Positions 9,678-22,230 of a DNA stretch of 64,000 bases are shown piece by piece (the stretch's first letter is position 1; every line of letters starts with the position of its first letter). This stretch comes from Papaver somniferum (taxonomy: Eukaryota; Streptophyta; Magnoliopsida; Ranunculales; Papaveraceae). The notes under the pieces were generated by a model. It was given only the letters and a program-made list of their open reading frames with translations. It made no database searches and was not told the DNA's origin. The stretch lies in assembly GCF_003573695.1 (NCBI RefSeq), contig NC_039358.1, positions 154,122,920-154,186,919 on the forward strand. Reading direction: 5' to 3'. Made by a program: the position numbers and the translations under genes.

Positions 9678-11889
9678 ATTAAAATACAAATATTAAGTTT
9701 AAAATTTATTAATTAATCAGAACTAGTGACAAAACCCCTAGGTGAACAAACTAGTGATAAGAAAAAACCGGTCATATTATTTCTACCAAATAAAAACCGT
9801 TTCAAATAAAACTGGGATAAAAACCCCAAGTCAAATAATAATGTGTAAATTTAGTTTTTGTTACTTTAAAAAAAAGACAAACATGCCCTTGACCTTTTCT
9901 TCTTCTTCTCTGATTTCTTTTTTCTTCTTTCTTCCGTTTCCTTCTCCCACCACCATCATCACCAGCAGCAACAATGGATCTCCACGAAGACCAACAATAA
10001 TTTTATTCTCCCCCGACACACCACTTCACGTTCGTATCTCACCACTACCACCACCCTCCTCCGCCTCCTTCAATTCCTTCACCACCAACACCATTTCCAC
10101 CACCGTAAACATCACCACCCCCAACTCCTCTTCACGTCACATCAACCATAATCAAAACCCTAACCATAGTTTCATTTTAAAAATCAGAAGGAAACACAGG
10201 TGGATCTGGTGATGTTTTGATGATTCTGTAATATCGGATGAAGAAATTGGTGAAATTAGGGTTGCAACTCTAATTACAATTGAAAAACAAGAAGAACATA
10301 TATGGGTTGGTGACGAATTGATTCTGCTGCTGATGAGTACAATTGAAGCAGGAGAAAATTGAAGATGAAATTGAGTCCGATCTTGAGAGAGGATGGAAGG
10401 AACTATTGAGTTCTGAACCGAGAAATTCAAGGGATTGAGAAGATGTTTCTGTTGCTGTGGATATCAGAGACGAAATCAGAAAATGAAAAGGAGAAAATGG
10501 GTTTGTTAAAGATGGGTATTCGATTCGAAGAGTTTGTGAAGATTTAGAAGATAGGTTTAACTTGGATTTGATTTCCAGTTGAACAAGGGAAGTTTTGGTT
10601 CGATTCAGAGAAGATGGGGTCGTATTAGGGTTTCCTTGAACTGAGATTTGAAACTGGAAATGCTGTAATTGAGAAGAATTGTAGATGGGTTTGATTTGTT
10701 TATGTTGTTGCTTTTGAGAACAATACATGGAGATAGCAGTGGCGACATTAAGCTGAAGATAATGTTGCTAATGATGGCGGAGACTGAAGCTAGAAACTGA
10801 GATGAAGGGAAGGTTATGAGCTACAGGGAATAGAAGGTTTGCAAATTGTGTAACTGATGCTGAACTGAAGTAGCAGAATGAATGAAGTCACAGATGAACT
10901 GGAGTTACTGATGGAACTGCAAGAAGGAGGAGTTGTGCTTTGAAAGGCCTGAACCTAGATGTATGTTAGGATAGGTAAAAATTACAGGATCTAATGGGTT
11001 TTGAACTGCAAAGAGAACTGCAGCTGAAATGAACCAGTGATGTTACATAGATGATGGCTGGGCATATAACAAGAATTGGCAGATGATGGTGGTGTTGAAT
11101 CTGTGACTGAGGTGGGGCAGTTGTGAAGTTGCAGGTACAACTCGAGGAGGAGATGTTATGCTTGCATTTAACTGGATATGTTCGATGCTCAAGTGCAGGC
11201 AGTTGGAGTTGCTGCTACAGGTGGTTGAATTGAAACTGAAGTTGTTGTTGATGGAGTTTGAAATGGAGGTAGTGCTACATTAGACGAGCAGTCGAACCGA
11301 TTAAAGAAGTGTGGTTGCAGAATGGATGTAATGGAAGTTAGTATGTGCAGAATTTGGAGGTCGGGATAGTCTGTCATGTTGTTGTTGTTTAGAAGGGATT
11401 GCGAGATAGAAAGAAGTGCAGGCCTGAAGTTCAATTGCAGTTTCTGGTGGAGAGTTTAATGGAAGCATCGCAAGTGGTTTTTTTTTGTGGCAGGAGATGT
11501 AAAGTTGCAAGAATTGAACTACAGGACCTGGCTGCAGTTGCAATGGAACTGGAGTTGGTGACTGTTGCAGAGGCTACAACTATGGAGTAATGGTTTCAGT
11601 CAGTTGAGTTAACTGAAGCTGTAATGAGTGGAACTTGTGTGTTTGCAGTGAATCCAAGGATGAGATTGAAGTGAATCTGTAGTTGCATGTGCAATGAAGT
11701 GCTGCAATACAATGAGGAATTGCCTGTAAACCTAAATGGAAAAATATACCAGGTGAAGCTGAGTAATGGGTCTTGAGACATAACTGGTGGTATTGCTGTT
11801 GAAGCGCAGAAACCAATTATGGTTTCATCGTATTTCAACAATGTATTTCTATCCATGAAGATGTATAATACCTCTTAAAAAAATTCTTG

Positions 11890-11975
11890 CAGGTGATTTC
11901 TCACGAAACCAAGATGAAACCAAAATCGGTTTCATCGTATTTATGATGAAACCAAAATCGGTTTCATCGTATTTT
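11890..11975. repeat. Two tandem copies of a 9-bp-stem palindrome
   Basis: GATGAAACC-AAAATC-GGTTTCATC occurs twice, followed each time by GTATTT. A third half-copy (GGTTTCATCGTATTT) lies at about 11821. Each unit could form a hairpin. It sits right before the GGT/GGC block. Confidence 0.7.
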
Positions 11976-12470
11976 TGGGAGGTGGTGGTGGTGGGCGGTC
12001 GTGGTGCTGGTTTTGGTCGGCGGTGGTCGACAGTGGTGGTGCTGGATGGTAGGGTGGCTGGTATTGGTGGTGCAATTACGTAGTATCGGTGGTGGTGGTG
12101 GTGGTGATCGGAGGTGGTGGCGGTGGTGGTCGACAATGGTGGTGCTGGATGGTAGGGTGGCTGGCAGTGGTGGTGCAATTGCGCAGTATCGGTGGCGGCG
12201 ACGGCGGCGGTGGCGGAGCACGGAGCGGTGGTGGTCGGTGGCGACGGTGGTGGCGGTGGTGGTGGTCGGTGGTGGCGGCGGCGGTGGTCGGTGGTGGCGG
12301 CGGCGGAGCGGTGGTGGTCGGTGGTGGTGGCGGCGGTGGTGTTAAGTGCGGAGGTGGTGGTCGGAGGTGGCGGCGGTGGTCGGTGGCGGTGGCGGTGGTC
12401 GGAGGTGGTGGCGGTGGCGGCGGTGGTCGGAAGTGGTGGCGGTGGTTATCGGTGGCGGCGGTGCTTATTG
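11976..12470 (+). repeat. (GGT/GGC)n trinucleotide block, ~500 bp
   Basis: Nearly every triplet is GGT, GGC or a one-base variant (GTGGTGGTGG, GGCGGCGG), with CGGTGGTCGG interruptions. It opens long frames on both strands (Gly/Val/Trp-rich on +, His/Pro/Thr-rich on -), but these result from the repeat and not from coding selection. Many GG runs make the + strand a candidate for G-quadruplex formation. Confidence 0.85.
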
Positions 12471-13442
12471 TTGGTTGTTTATTTCTTGTTGGGGGTGACA
12501 ATATAATAAGAATTAAAGTGTGGTTGATTTTTGTTTTTGTTTGGGTGATTTAAACTAGAAGGGTAATATAGACAGTTTATATTAAATGGAGTTTTTGTGA
12601 ACAATTTGTTTTGTTGGAGTTTTTGTATATGGATAGTGACACCTTTGGGGTTATAACTCGCGGACCGTTAATTAATTTTTAAAAATACAAATCTTTAGTC
12701 TACAAATATACCCTGAAGTGAACCTGGATCCAACGGTTCTTATGAAACTATGAGATCAAATAACTATCAACCCTAATGCCTTTAGTCTTCTTCTTCCTCC
12801 TCCATCGATTAACTTGAATATTTCTCTTCTGCAGAACCTCCCCTTACTAGACTTCATTTTATTCAATTCAGTCTTCTTCTTCCGCCTCCGTCGACTGATC
12901 ATCAACTCACTACATCCCAACAAATATCAGTTCAGTTTAATCGTACCAACACTTGAATTTCTGAATTTGCATTCATAACCAAACCTCCCATCACTGGGAT
13001 TTTCTGAACTTCTGTTTAATCCACAGAAAAACTCCCAAAACAAATCTACACAATACCCATCATTTAAATCCTCCATTTTATGAACTCAGGCTCTTTCCGC
13101 AGCAATACCCAGTCATCCATCCATTCTCATGCCTTTGCTAGCTGGGATATAAGAGTCCCCATAGAATAGACCACAAATTCATAGAACTAACTACCACCAC
13201 CGAATTCAACTCATTACTGACTCAAGCAAACAGCTGCAATACTTCTTGTCCACTAACGAGAATATAAATTCACGACTCACCAAAATTGCTATCTCAAGGA
13301 CTTCAGCTAAGCCCCAATTTAAACCATAGCAACCCCGTCAAGCACAATCGTCAATTGGTAAAAATAAGAATCGAAATGCAAAGATTTCACACCACATACT
13401 CATACTTCCCAATTCTAATTCGTCTTCTTGAATTAACTCCAT

Positions 13443-13576
13443 CTATAACTGAGCTCTAGCACCACTCTCTGTCGGCATATAACTCCCATTGATTGAACTA
13501 AACCCAGCCAACCGGCATCTGTAACTGAGCTCCAACACCACTTTCTGCCGGCAAATAACTCCCATTGATTGAACCA
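13443..13576. repeat. 76-bp tandem duplication inside the composite element
   Basis: Two units start at 13443 and 13519, each with AACTGAGCTC...ACACCAC...CTG(T/C)CGGCA and AACTCCCATTGATTGAAC. No coding meaning seen. Confidence 0.6.
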
Positions 13577-14118
13577 AATCCACTCTCGAATTAACTCCAT
13601 CTTTAATCTCATCCCCGAAAACCCTGATTTCTAATTTTCGTAACTTCACACCCAAGAACCCTAAGAATCCTAATTTCTAATTTATGTAAATTCACCCCCA
13701 AGAACCCTAATTTATATTTTGATAAATAAAATCTACGAACCCTATAGTTTCTTCCTGGGTTTACCAATTCAGAATCAAATCAAAGAAACTCTGCTTCCAT
13801 TCTCTCTGATTTACCTTTTCCCCAAATTACCTGAGTTCAATCGATCTCATCGCCATCATCAATTGTTCCATGTTCATCTACATCATTATCTCCTCTCTCG
13901 GTTTAATTAATGTCTTTCAGGCTTCCACAAAAAACTCTCAGCATAAATCAACTCTCTGAATCAACAGAGAGAAAGAAGGAAGACAAAGGAAAAGGATGAG
14001 CCGAGTTCTACTCGGAGAGTATTGAAGTAGGGTCAAACTCAGGACGGGAGGGTGTAATAGTAAATTCCGTAAATAATTAGATTTTATATTTATATTTAAT
14101 AAATGCTAAACAGAAGTC

Positions 14119-14240
14119 AACAGTCAACGTGGGTCAACGTTATTTTCAAGTACCAAACACCAAACTGGACAAATGTTAGACCAAATCCAAAACTTAGACA
14201 GAACATAAGTACCAAAACAAAATAAATCCATTTTTTATCT
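14119..14240 (-). repeat. Right terminal inverted repeat of the composite element
   Basis: Inverted partner of 9553-9677. It reads CAGTCAACGTGGGTCAACG, then ACCAAACACCAAACTGGACA and ATGTTAGACCAAATCCAAAA on +. Confidence 0.65.
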
Positions 14241-14921
14241 AGCAACATTACAACCAAATGCTTATTTATATCGCCAGCAACGATATTGATTAAAAATATT
14301 CGAGCAACTGGCAAGCAAATGAATTATATTGTAAACAGCGTCGATGCATGAACCAGTGAGGAATGAGGATACAAAGTGATCAATCGCATTAACAAAAAGC
14401 ATAACTAATAGAAAGAAAAATTCAAATGAATTTGAGCTATGGTAATAATATAATAACATGGGTGAATGATTACGTGTGATACAATAATGTTTATCTTCCA
14501 CTTAACGAGTAAGTGGGTTCGTACTCAGATTTTTAGTGAGATCCCTCTTCCGCGAAACCATCATAAAAGTTCGTAGTGCATGATGATCACAAGCATGTCC
14601 AAGTTCTATAATGCCCTTTCATCATTTCTCTAGAATAGGAACTTGGTATGCCAATTTTTCAACTCCCTGGAAGGTCTATGAGACTACTTTGGTAATTCTG
14701 GATCTTGTCGTGGCCAACCACGTCCAAATCTCAGATTATGGAGTCCCAGACTCCCACAGCGAAAAGCCGTGGCTGGGAAATGTAAATTTAACTTTTGAAG
14801 GGACGTAGATATGCTCATGTGGGTGGCTGATGACGTGAATCCCATTGGATAACGGCAATGAATTTCTACGATATGTGTGATTTTATTAACGTCCACAATT
14901 AATGACAGTGTTTTTTAAGTA
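14241..14921. other. Unassigned spacer, possible LINE-derived scrap
   Basis: Open frames at 14611-14808 (+) and 14684-14896 (-) overlap and have no motif I recognise. Near 14795-14890 the + translation has fragments (GRRYAHVGG, then HWITAMNFYDMCDFINVHN) that may derive from an RNase H end, but this is weak. Confidence 0.3.
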
Positions 14922-14926
14922 AGCAC

Positions 14927-15359
14927 TGTAAGATAATTTCTTATGTGATAATTATCTCTATTGTGTCCATGTGAGAATCTGATTATATTTAGGATATTGC
15001 TAAATATCTAATTCATGGTTTGTATAAGGAGTTAGTATCCTATTTATGCTCTTCCTTGATGTACGGTCGAGATCTAATGTCTAATATTAAAATCCTAGAA
15101 ACCTGGTCATCTCTTTACCTATGAAAGGGAAACAATAACCATTACTATTGTATCTAAGAAATGACCACTCATTACAGCTAAGGTCAAGAGAGAGAAACCA
15201 TGACCTCCACAAGGTATTATTCCTACTCCAAACATGATCGGCGTATGATGGATTTGCGATCCCAGGTACTCCGTATAAACTTATTCTTGCGTGTTTGATT
15301 GTGTGATTATCATGAAGTTCACGATCCTAATTTAAGTATCTATAAAATTAAATCTTATA
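14927..15359 (+). repeat. 5' LTR of the Copia element
   Basis: Begins TGTAAGATAATTTC and ends AAATCTTATA (expected ...ATCTTACA; the terminal C appears mutated in both copies). 433 bp, 12 differences from the 3' copy. Confidence 0.9.
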
Positions 15360-15361
15360 GT

Positions 15362-15374
15362 TGGCATCTAGAAC
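15362..15374 (+). promoter_or_regulatory. Primer-binding site, degenerate
   Basis: TGGCATCTAGAAC two bases after the LTR resembles TGGTATCAGAGC, complementary to initiator tRNA-Met and used by Copia elements. Confidence 0.5.
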
Positions 15375-16479
15375 TTGTGTTTAGAACTCATGATCGTCTG
15401 TTAATCATATGCAATAATAAAATAAAATTGGGTTTGATATATTTGGTTTTCCCCTTCTGTGAACATAATCGTTCTTATGGAATTGCATTACTTTTCACAT
15501 CTAATTATCTTGACCCATATCATGCTCACACTTCATGTTGATGTTTGATTTTTTTATTATCTCATCAAAATCAAATCGGTTGAAAATTATGGTATACTGT
15601 AAAATTTAAGATCCTGTGGCCATTATCACTTATGATTTTCTTGTATACTTTTATATTACCTTCTTAATTTTGGAAGAAAATATATTTCAACATTAATAAC
15701 CTACTTAATTTTGGAGGAAAATATATTTTAATTTAATACTAATGTCCTACTCTTTATTTCATGTAAATAAGTTAATATATCTTGCTTATTGAGTTTATTT
15801 TTGGCCTAATGATTTTATTTTTGGCATGTAAATAAAACAAAATCATTTTAAAAATATTATTTTTTAATTAATGGCATATAATGAGCATATGAGGTAATAA
15901 TGAACGTAATAATGATGATAAATGAAACGGAAGAATGTCGACATCATGTAGTCATAAACATGCATAATTGTTCCACTAAAGTCCATATGTTCTACTTGTC
16001 TTGTACGTGAAAGAGAGGTAAATTGGAGATATGATATAAATGAGAAATTTTTATTGGGCATTATATCTTTATGGCATGAATCAATAAGTGCTCCAAAGCA
16101 AATGAAGATAAACATAATATTTTCATCACGTGAATGGTTATTAAGACATTAAAAATTGGAAACATTAATATTTTCTTGTGGGCATGTATACGTGTTAGTT
16201 AATATTAAGATAACGAGACAGTATTAATTTTAAAACTAATGAAACCAATTTTTATTGTAAATTAACTTACGCTTCCGCTTTATCGAAACACTAACACGAT
16301 TTTTTATCGAGTTTCATCATAAATTTTGTGATCAAAACCATTTTTTGACACCATTAAATTTGTGTGTGCATTATGATATGGTTTGTGTGTGTGTGTGTGC
16401 TTGTGATTATATATAGTTTCTCTCGCATTATTGTTTTTCTTTAAATTTTATGGGATTATACTTAAAATTATTATGGGAC

Positions 16480-18215
16480 TCTTTAGTTATCACCACAGTG
16501 ATACTAGAGTGTTATATCTCAGTATAATCATAATGTTATTACAAGCATGAATTTGCAAACCGTAAAGTGTAGGTTTAGCAGTTATCGACATCATGTGATA
16601 ATGACATTATTTTAGTTGATTGGCTATCACCACAGTGACGTCAAATCACTTTTGGTCATGATCAAAATTTTTGTCAAATGCTTGTAATCCTGTTTTTCTT
16701 AAATATATCAGAACAAAATTTACCCACAGGAAATTGGAGTTCACATATTTAAGAAAACACTGATTGATATGATTGTTGATCATATGGATATGAACTGATT
16801 TGAATCTTGAGGGTGTCTGTCATTATGTTTCACTTTTCTCCCAATGTTAATGATAATTTCAGTTGTACGTATAAAATTATTGTGCTTAAGATTCTTAGGC
16901 CATAATTCTTTAGTTATCACCACAGTGATACTAGAGTGTTTTGTCTTAACAATAATAATAATTTTATTGTAAGCACGAATACGCCAAGCCGTAAAGGCAA
17001 GGTTTAGTAGTTATGGCATTATTTTTGAGTTGTTTGGCAATCACCACAGTGATGTCAAATAATTTTTCCAGTCATAATCGTTATTATGTCAAGTGCTTAT
17101 AATATTGTTTTTCTTAAGTGTATTAGAACAACAATTACCCACAGGTAATTTGAGTTCACATGTTTAAGATAACATTGAAGTGTACAATATCTGATCATAC
17201 ATTATGGTAATTAAATAATTGGCACATGATTAAACGTTATTTCTTAAAAGTGCATAAAAGAAAATTAACATAAATTAACTCATTATCGAGTTGAGTAACC
17301 TATTACGATTTTTTTTCATATTTTCATGAATATTTTTATTATGTTGTCCAAAACTTATTGCATCCTCTATGAAATTGAGGTTTTATTTTTGATAAATTTC
17401 TTCATATTTCTGAAAATACTCGTTGACTATTTACACCTTTCATATTAATTCATCATATATCCGTTATTTATCATGATCTTTAAGTTTGTATCATATTTAA
17501 ATGAGCGATGCATCAAAGAATTTTTCTTCAACGAAATTTCATTATTGAATTATACTTATAGACTTGCTAAATGCTCGATTTTGTTTTACGAAAAGTTCAT
17601 TATGTTTGGACATTTCAATTAAAGGGTGTTATTATTATTACAATTTATGATGACATGCCTTTGAGTAAAGGTTTATGATTAATGTTTTAGGGTTACTCAT
17701 AATTGTTTATAATCGACTAATTTTATCAGATCAAGGATGTCCATATCATTGATTAGGACCATGCAACGTCACAAGAAAAGCTAGTGTGATATTTGCAATT
17801 CTACATATTTGCTGGATTGTTTAGTTATCGCCACAGTGATGCTAAATTCTTATCTTGTAAGTGTTGTATATTGAGTCCTCTTAGTTTGATTTAACTATTA
17901 GAACAATGCTGCTCACAAGTAGTTTTGGTTCACAAATTTAAACAAGCATTAAGGTTATCTAAATGTTTCATATACATGTGAAATAATAGCCACCCACAGG
18001 TGACTACAACTCACATTATATTAGGTTGAACATATTTAGAATTATTGGAGTTTGTTAATACATTTTAGGACGTGAGTTTCCCACAGGTGATTCTAGTTAT
18101 GGTGTTAAACAAACATAATGTTGTGTGTATGAGAAGGTAAAATATGTACTAATGTTTTTCATGTCTCACATTGTTCCTTGATAAGGTTTTTACCCACAGG
18201 AGAATCTTATAGAAG
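16480..18215 (+). repeat. Internal repeated block of the Copia element
   Basis: Two ~425-bp-spaced copies (about 16480-16760 and 16905-17180) share TTAGTTATCACCACAGTGAT, then a second ATCACCACAGTGA motif, then ACCCACAGG...GTTCACAT. Further partial units follow at 17820, 17912, 17991, 18072 and 18190 (ACCCACAGG). The repeats are non-coding and lie between the leader and the integrase remnant, where gag would be expected. Confidence 0.7.
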
Positions 18216-18459
18216 GTATGTAACTATTGTAAGCTTAATTGTCATTTATCTCTATTATAAATTTCAGTTTTTGTTCTTATTAATTGTTGATTATGATTAT
18301 TTTGTAGACTTTTAATGGTCCATTTTTTGGAAGATAAAATTGTTTATCACCTGATTTTTTTTCCGCGTTACTGTGTACATCTACCAATTGCATTATGAAT
18401 CCCAATCCGTGGATGTTTTCGAACATTCATTATTGAAATTGAGAGGCAATTATAGATAA

Positions 18460-18960
18460 AGTGAAAATCATAAAGTCTGACAAAGGTGGTGAATATTGTG
18501 AAAGGTATGACAAAACAGGATAATATCCTAAATCTTTTGCATAATATCTTCAAAAGTTTGGAATTTTTGCTCAATACACAAGGCCAACTTATCCTTGGCA
18601 TAATAGTGTATATCAAAAGGCTAAATCATACTTTTATGAAAATGGTTAGAAGCATGATAACCATGCATAATGGCTATACATTTGTGGATGTTTTTCTTTC
18701 TGCAACTGTGTAATTTAAATAGATTTCCAGTAAAGCAGTTTCAAAGACACACTTTGGACTAGAAAGGATGGAAACCTAATTTAAATCAAATTTAAGTTAT
18801 GGTTTTTCAGTTGGAGGTGAGGGCTTACATTCCAAAGAATGAAAATTGGATTTGAAAACTATTACTGGATCATTGGTTTTCCTAAATAATCCAAATGGTA
18901 TTCATTAATGTTCTAACCGTAGTATGGGAATTATTGAAATCGAAAATATAAATTTATTAA
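18460..18960 (+). pseudogene. Copia integrase remnant
   Basis: The translation reads SDKGGEYCERYDKTG, then LQKFGIFAQYTRPTYPWHNS, with stops between. This is the Copia integrase core: the second catalytic Asp in SDxGGEY, then the GIxxQYTxPxTPxxN stretch, where the catalytic Glu that should follow is lost. Around 18775-18900 it continues as VRAYIPKNEKLDLKTITG, which matches the region after the core. Broken beyond function. Confidence 0.7.
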
Positions 18961-19139
18961 TGATGGCATAATCAGTGGGAGTACGTGGATATATCTGTTC
19001 AAGAAATCATGATAATGATCCCTTTATTTAAGATTTCTACAGATATTGTGAATCTTCTCATTATCAAATGTTAGATAATGAAAGACCACAAATTACTGAT
19101 CCAATACTCCATAATATAACTAATGCCAATAAAGAATTT

Positions 19140-19860
19140 TTTGATAACAACATGAACCAGCATTAAGAAGGTCTCAACAGAGATTGAAAGAAAGTTATTC
19201 ATGTTGTTTCAGTGATTTTCTTACGAGAATTTATTACATTTTGATATGGAATGGCAAAGACTCGGTTTTAGGTTCACAAATATTATGTGTAATAATTTTG
19301 ATTAATGGATTGATGCTATGTGAGCAAAAATCATTGGTTGAAAGTCAACTGTCGGATATTGTTTAATTGCTCGAAAGACACAAATCAGTTGTATGAAAGT
19401 GGGTCTTTCTGACCTAATACGACTGTAATAGCAATTTTAAACGGTATAAAGCAAGACTTATTGCCAAAGATTTTACTCCGAAACGATGCATTGATTATAA
19501 ATAAGTTTTTCTCTCGTGTCAAAGAAAGATTTATTCAAAATTTTCATAGTATTATTAGTAGCTCAGTATGACCTAAGATTTGCATTAATTAAATGTGAAC
19601 GTAGCCTTCATTAATGAGAAATTTTAGTCTACAAATTTTAAAAGTCAAAGTATGAAATTTGAGCATCCTGCCATAATGGTATATGAAATTCAACAGAATT
19701 ATAAATGTTTCAAGTTTTGTATGAAATTATTACAGATTTATGCATATACCTCAAGATCAGTGGGAGAAATTCATACTTTTGGTCTTGTATATTAAGACGT
19801 ACTACCTACGAGTAGTGATCTTGACTTTATGCATATCTCTATAGTTTTTTGAAGTAAAGA
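19140..19860 (+). pseudogene. Copia reverse transcriptase remnant
   Basis: 19140-19200 resembles the segment before RT (PALRRSQQRLKESYSC). From about 19435 the text RYKARLIAKDFTPKRCIDYK corresponds to the Copia RT motif YKARLVAKGFTQxxGxDYxE. Later pieces (ALIKCERSLH) match the block around the first catalytic Asp, but that residue is not preserved. Confidence 0.65.
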
Positions 19861-20898
19861 ATATGAATGAATCTTATCATGTGATCGTAATATCATATGG
19901 ATAAATAAAGCTCTCATATAAGGCATATATCGAATATTCAAGGAACTTTGAGATAATAACATATTTAACAGATTTTATTTCATGTTGGATAGAAGATATA
20001 AATTTAGTCTTCATTACGTCTTAATTCTGATATGAAACTTATAACTAGTTGTTGATATGTTAAAGAATCGAAGAACAAATTACAGGAAAGCTATCAAGAA
20101 TTTTGAGATACTATTTCAACTTATGTCTTATAATTAGTTAGCAAACCCAACAAGAGTTTATTGGGTTTTTATAGACTTCAATTTTTGTGGATGTATGGAT
20201 TCTATAAAGGAAGAATACATTAATACTAGTCCCACAATTGAGTTTGAATATTTATGACTGGGATACTTAGAGACTTAAAGTTTGTTTCTACATTGCTGAA
20301 ATTTATCGTCTTAGCTTCGCAGCATTAAAGCACGATATGTATACGAAGGGAACAAAACACATGAACCTTGAGTATATATGCGTGAATTACGAAATTCAGA
20401 AACAATAGTTGTTAATTTATCACTTAAGCACAATTTCATTCGGAGATGCACTTAATGAATAATTACCTTTTAATACCTCTTAAGAAAAGATTAAAATCGC
20501 AGGTCTGTGGAGTAATTGATTATTTTCAGCTACTTTATGTGCTTATTTTTGACAGTTATTGAGATCTTATTAATATTATTCTGAATTATTTTTGTATCCA
20601 TGTTTAGCATACATTTATGTGAATGGATGAATGTTTACAGAAATCGTCTTTCTCAAAGACATCACTGGACCATTATGATACTCCTCTTAAAGGCCTAGTT
20701 GAATAAGTTGTTTATGTTGTGGTACATGGAAGGGAACATGTTGATAACAAGACAATGTGCAACCGCTATGACTCGCATGAATAGCTTATTTGATCAAGGT
20801 ATTACGTTAACCACTAAAGTTATTATTTAGAAATTACGCGCGCCTTATGTTTCTTGAAATTAACCATTTATAGATTATCACATGGACCAGTGGGAGAA

Positions 20899-21331
20899 TG
20901 TAAGATAATTTCTTATGTGATCATTATCTCTATTGTGTCCATGTGAGAATCTGGTTATATTTAGGATATTGCTAAATATCTAATCCATGGTTTATATAAG
21001 GAGTTAGTATCCTATTTATGCTCTTCCTTGATGGACGGTCAAGATCTAATGTCTAATACTAAAATCCTAGAAACCTGGTCCTCTCTCTACCTATGAAAGG
21101 GAAACAATAACCATTACTATTGTATCTAAGAAATGACCACTCATTACAGCTAAGGTCAAGAGAGAGAAACCATGACCTCCACAAGGTATTATTTCTACTC
21201 CAAACATGATCGGCGTATGATGGATTTACGATCCCAGGTACTCCGTATAAACTTATTCTTGCGTGTTTGATTGTGTGATTATCATGAAGTTCACGATCCT
21301 CATTTAAGTATCTATAAAATTAAATCTTATA
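20899..21331 (+). repeat. 3' LTR of the Copia element
   Basis: 433 bp, same length as the 5' copy, immediately after the purine tract CCAGTGGGAGAA (20886-20897). The right flank GGCAC gives the near-match target duplication. Confidence 0.9.
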
Positions 21332-21336
21332 GGCAC

Positions 21337-22230
21337 TAGATATAACCGCAGATCAAATGACATATAGGCTATAGCATCTATCATTATGTATCAGTCAAAT
21401 TCCAGGCATGTATCATATTTGATGAGCACATATCTTAGCATATATACTCGACGGAGCTCGGTCACTACAAAGATATACCCAAATTGATTTAAAATGATTG
21501 ATGCCGACATGATTCTAATTATTAAAATATCAAAGCTGATCCTAAACCGATGACTGAAGTGATGATTGTATTTTCCTTGTTTGACGGCTGTTTGTACGGC
21601 TTCATAAGCTAGTGACCCAGTGATTGGGGGGGGGGGGGGGGGAGCGTAGCTACGTACAGTTTATATCTAGGGCGAAAAAGAGGAATGCATAAGGCAAATA
21701 TCACCTACCATGAAACTCTTCCATAATGAGGTTAATTCAGCAGTCATGATTGTTGGCCATAATCATTCTTAAATATTAAGTTAAATTATGTTGTGCTATT
21801 AAAAGTTGAATGAAAAAGCTAATATGCCCATATATAAATGTATACTTTTGCTGATTGCTGAGCTTTTCTTGACTCGGCCCGTCTACGGTCTAATAAAGGT
21901 TACAACTTTCTTAAACACATGGACATATGATCATAAGACATAATCTTAAATCATTCCCCAGTCTTACTTCAGTCATTCTAAGTTACTGTTGTACTCTACA
22001 CAAAAAACGAAATGTGTTCGTCATTTTATTGTTTAGTCGTGATTGTAACAAGCTGAAAGTTATCTTTGTAAAAACGACCAAAACATAATGGCGAGATTGA
22101 CTGACTCACTAAACCTTGTATTCACTCAATGACAGTTCAAAAAATATGTGAATACGTTTGGTTGTTTAGATAAAACTACTAATTACAAAATTTTACCATT
22201 TCAAAACTAAAAGAGAAATTCGGTCAATTG
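21337..22230. other. Unassigned spacer with a G17 run
   Basis: No gene seen. A run of 17 G lies at 21626-21642. The rest is AT-rich with no repeat partner noticed in the window. Confidence 0.4.

Larger units (their letters stand above)
9553..14240. mobile_element. Composite non-autonomous DNA element with long terminal inverted repeats (MULE-like?)
   Basis: The ends at 9553-9677 and 14119-14240 are inverted copies of each other (roughly three quarters identical by eye), sharing TTTGGTCTAACATTTGTCCA-like sequence and GTTGACTG. AT-rich sequence lies inside both. The 4.4-kb interior has no real gene. 9880-10200 is C-rich, 10200-12500 is strongly G-rich, and 12780-13980 is C-rich again. A second, weaker inverted pair (about 9685-9740 against 12650-12700) suggests a nested element. 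Long inverted ends with odd cargo fit a Mutator-like element, but I could not fix a 9-bp target duplication. Confidence 0.5.
14927..21331 (+). mobile_element. Copia LTR retrotransposon, complete ends, decayed interior (6.4 kb)
   Basis: Two LTRs of 433 bp (14927-15359 and 20899-21331) flank a 5.5-kb interior. Flanks are AGCAC on the left and GGCAC on the right, a 5-bp target duplication with one mismatch. A degenerate primer-binding site follows the left LTR and a purine tract (CCAGTGGGAGAA) precedes the right one. Copia order is visible as scraps: integrase (about 18460-18960), reverse transcriptase (about 19420-19860) and RNase H toward 20480. All are full of stops. By eye the LTRs differ at 12 sites (about 97% identity), while the interior is far more degraded, which suggests a template that was already defective when it transposed. 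Confidence 0.9.

Noticed and set aside
9742..10728. Open frames of 90-156 codons in the composite element
   Set aside because: Low-complexity Ser/Thr/Pro/Gln translations on both strands, due to skewed composition; no motif.
12001..12553. Long overlapping open frames (Gly/Val/Trp-rich on +, His/Pro-rich on -)
   Set aside because: They arise from the GGT/GGC trinucleotide block, which has few stops in any frame; no start context, domain or splice support.
14611..14896. Possible RNase H/LINE gene
   Set aside because: Only weak short resemblance, with stops; not enough to call more than a scrap.
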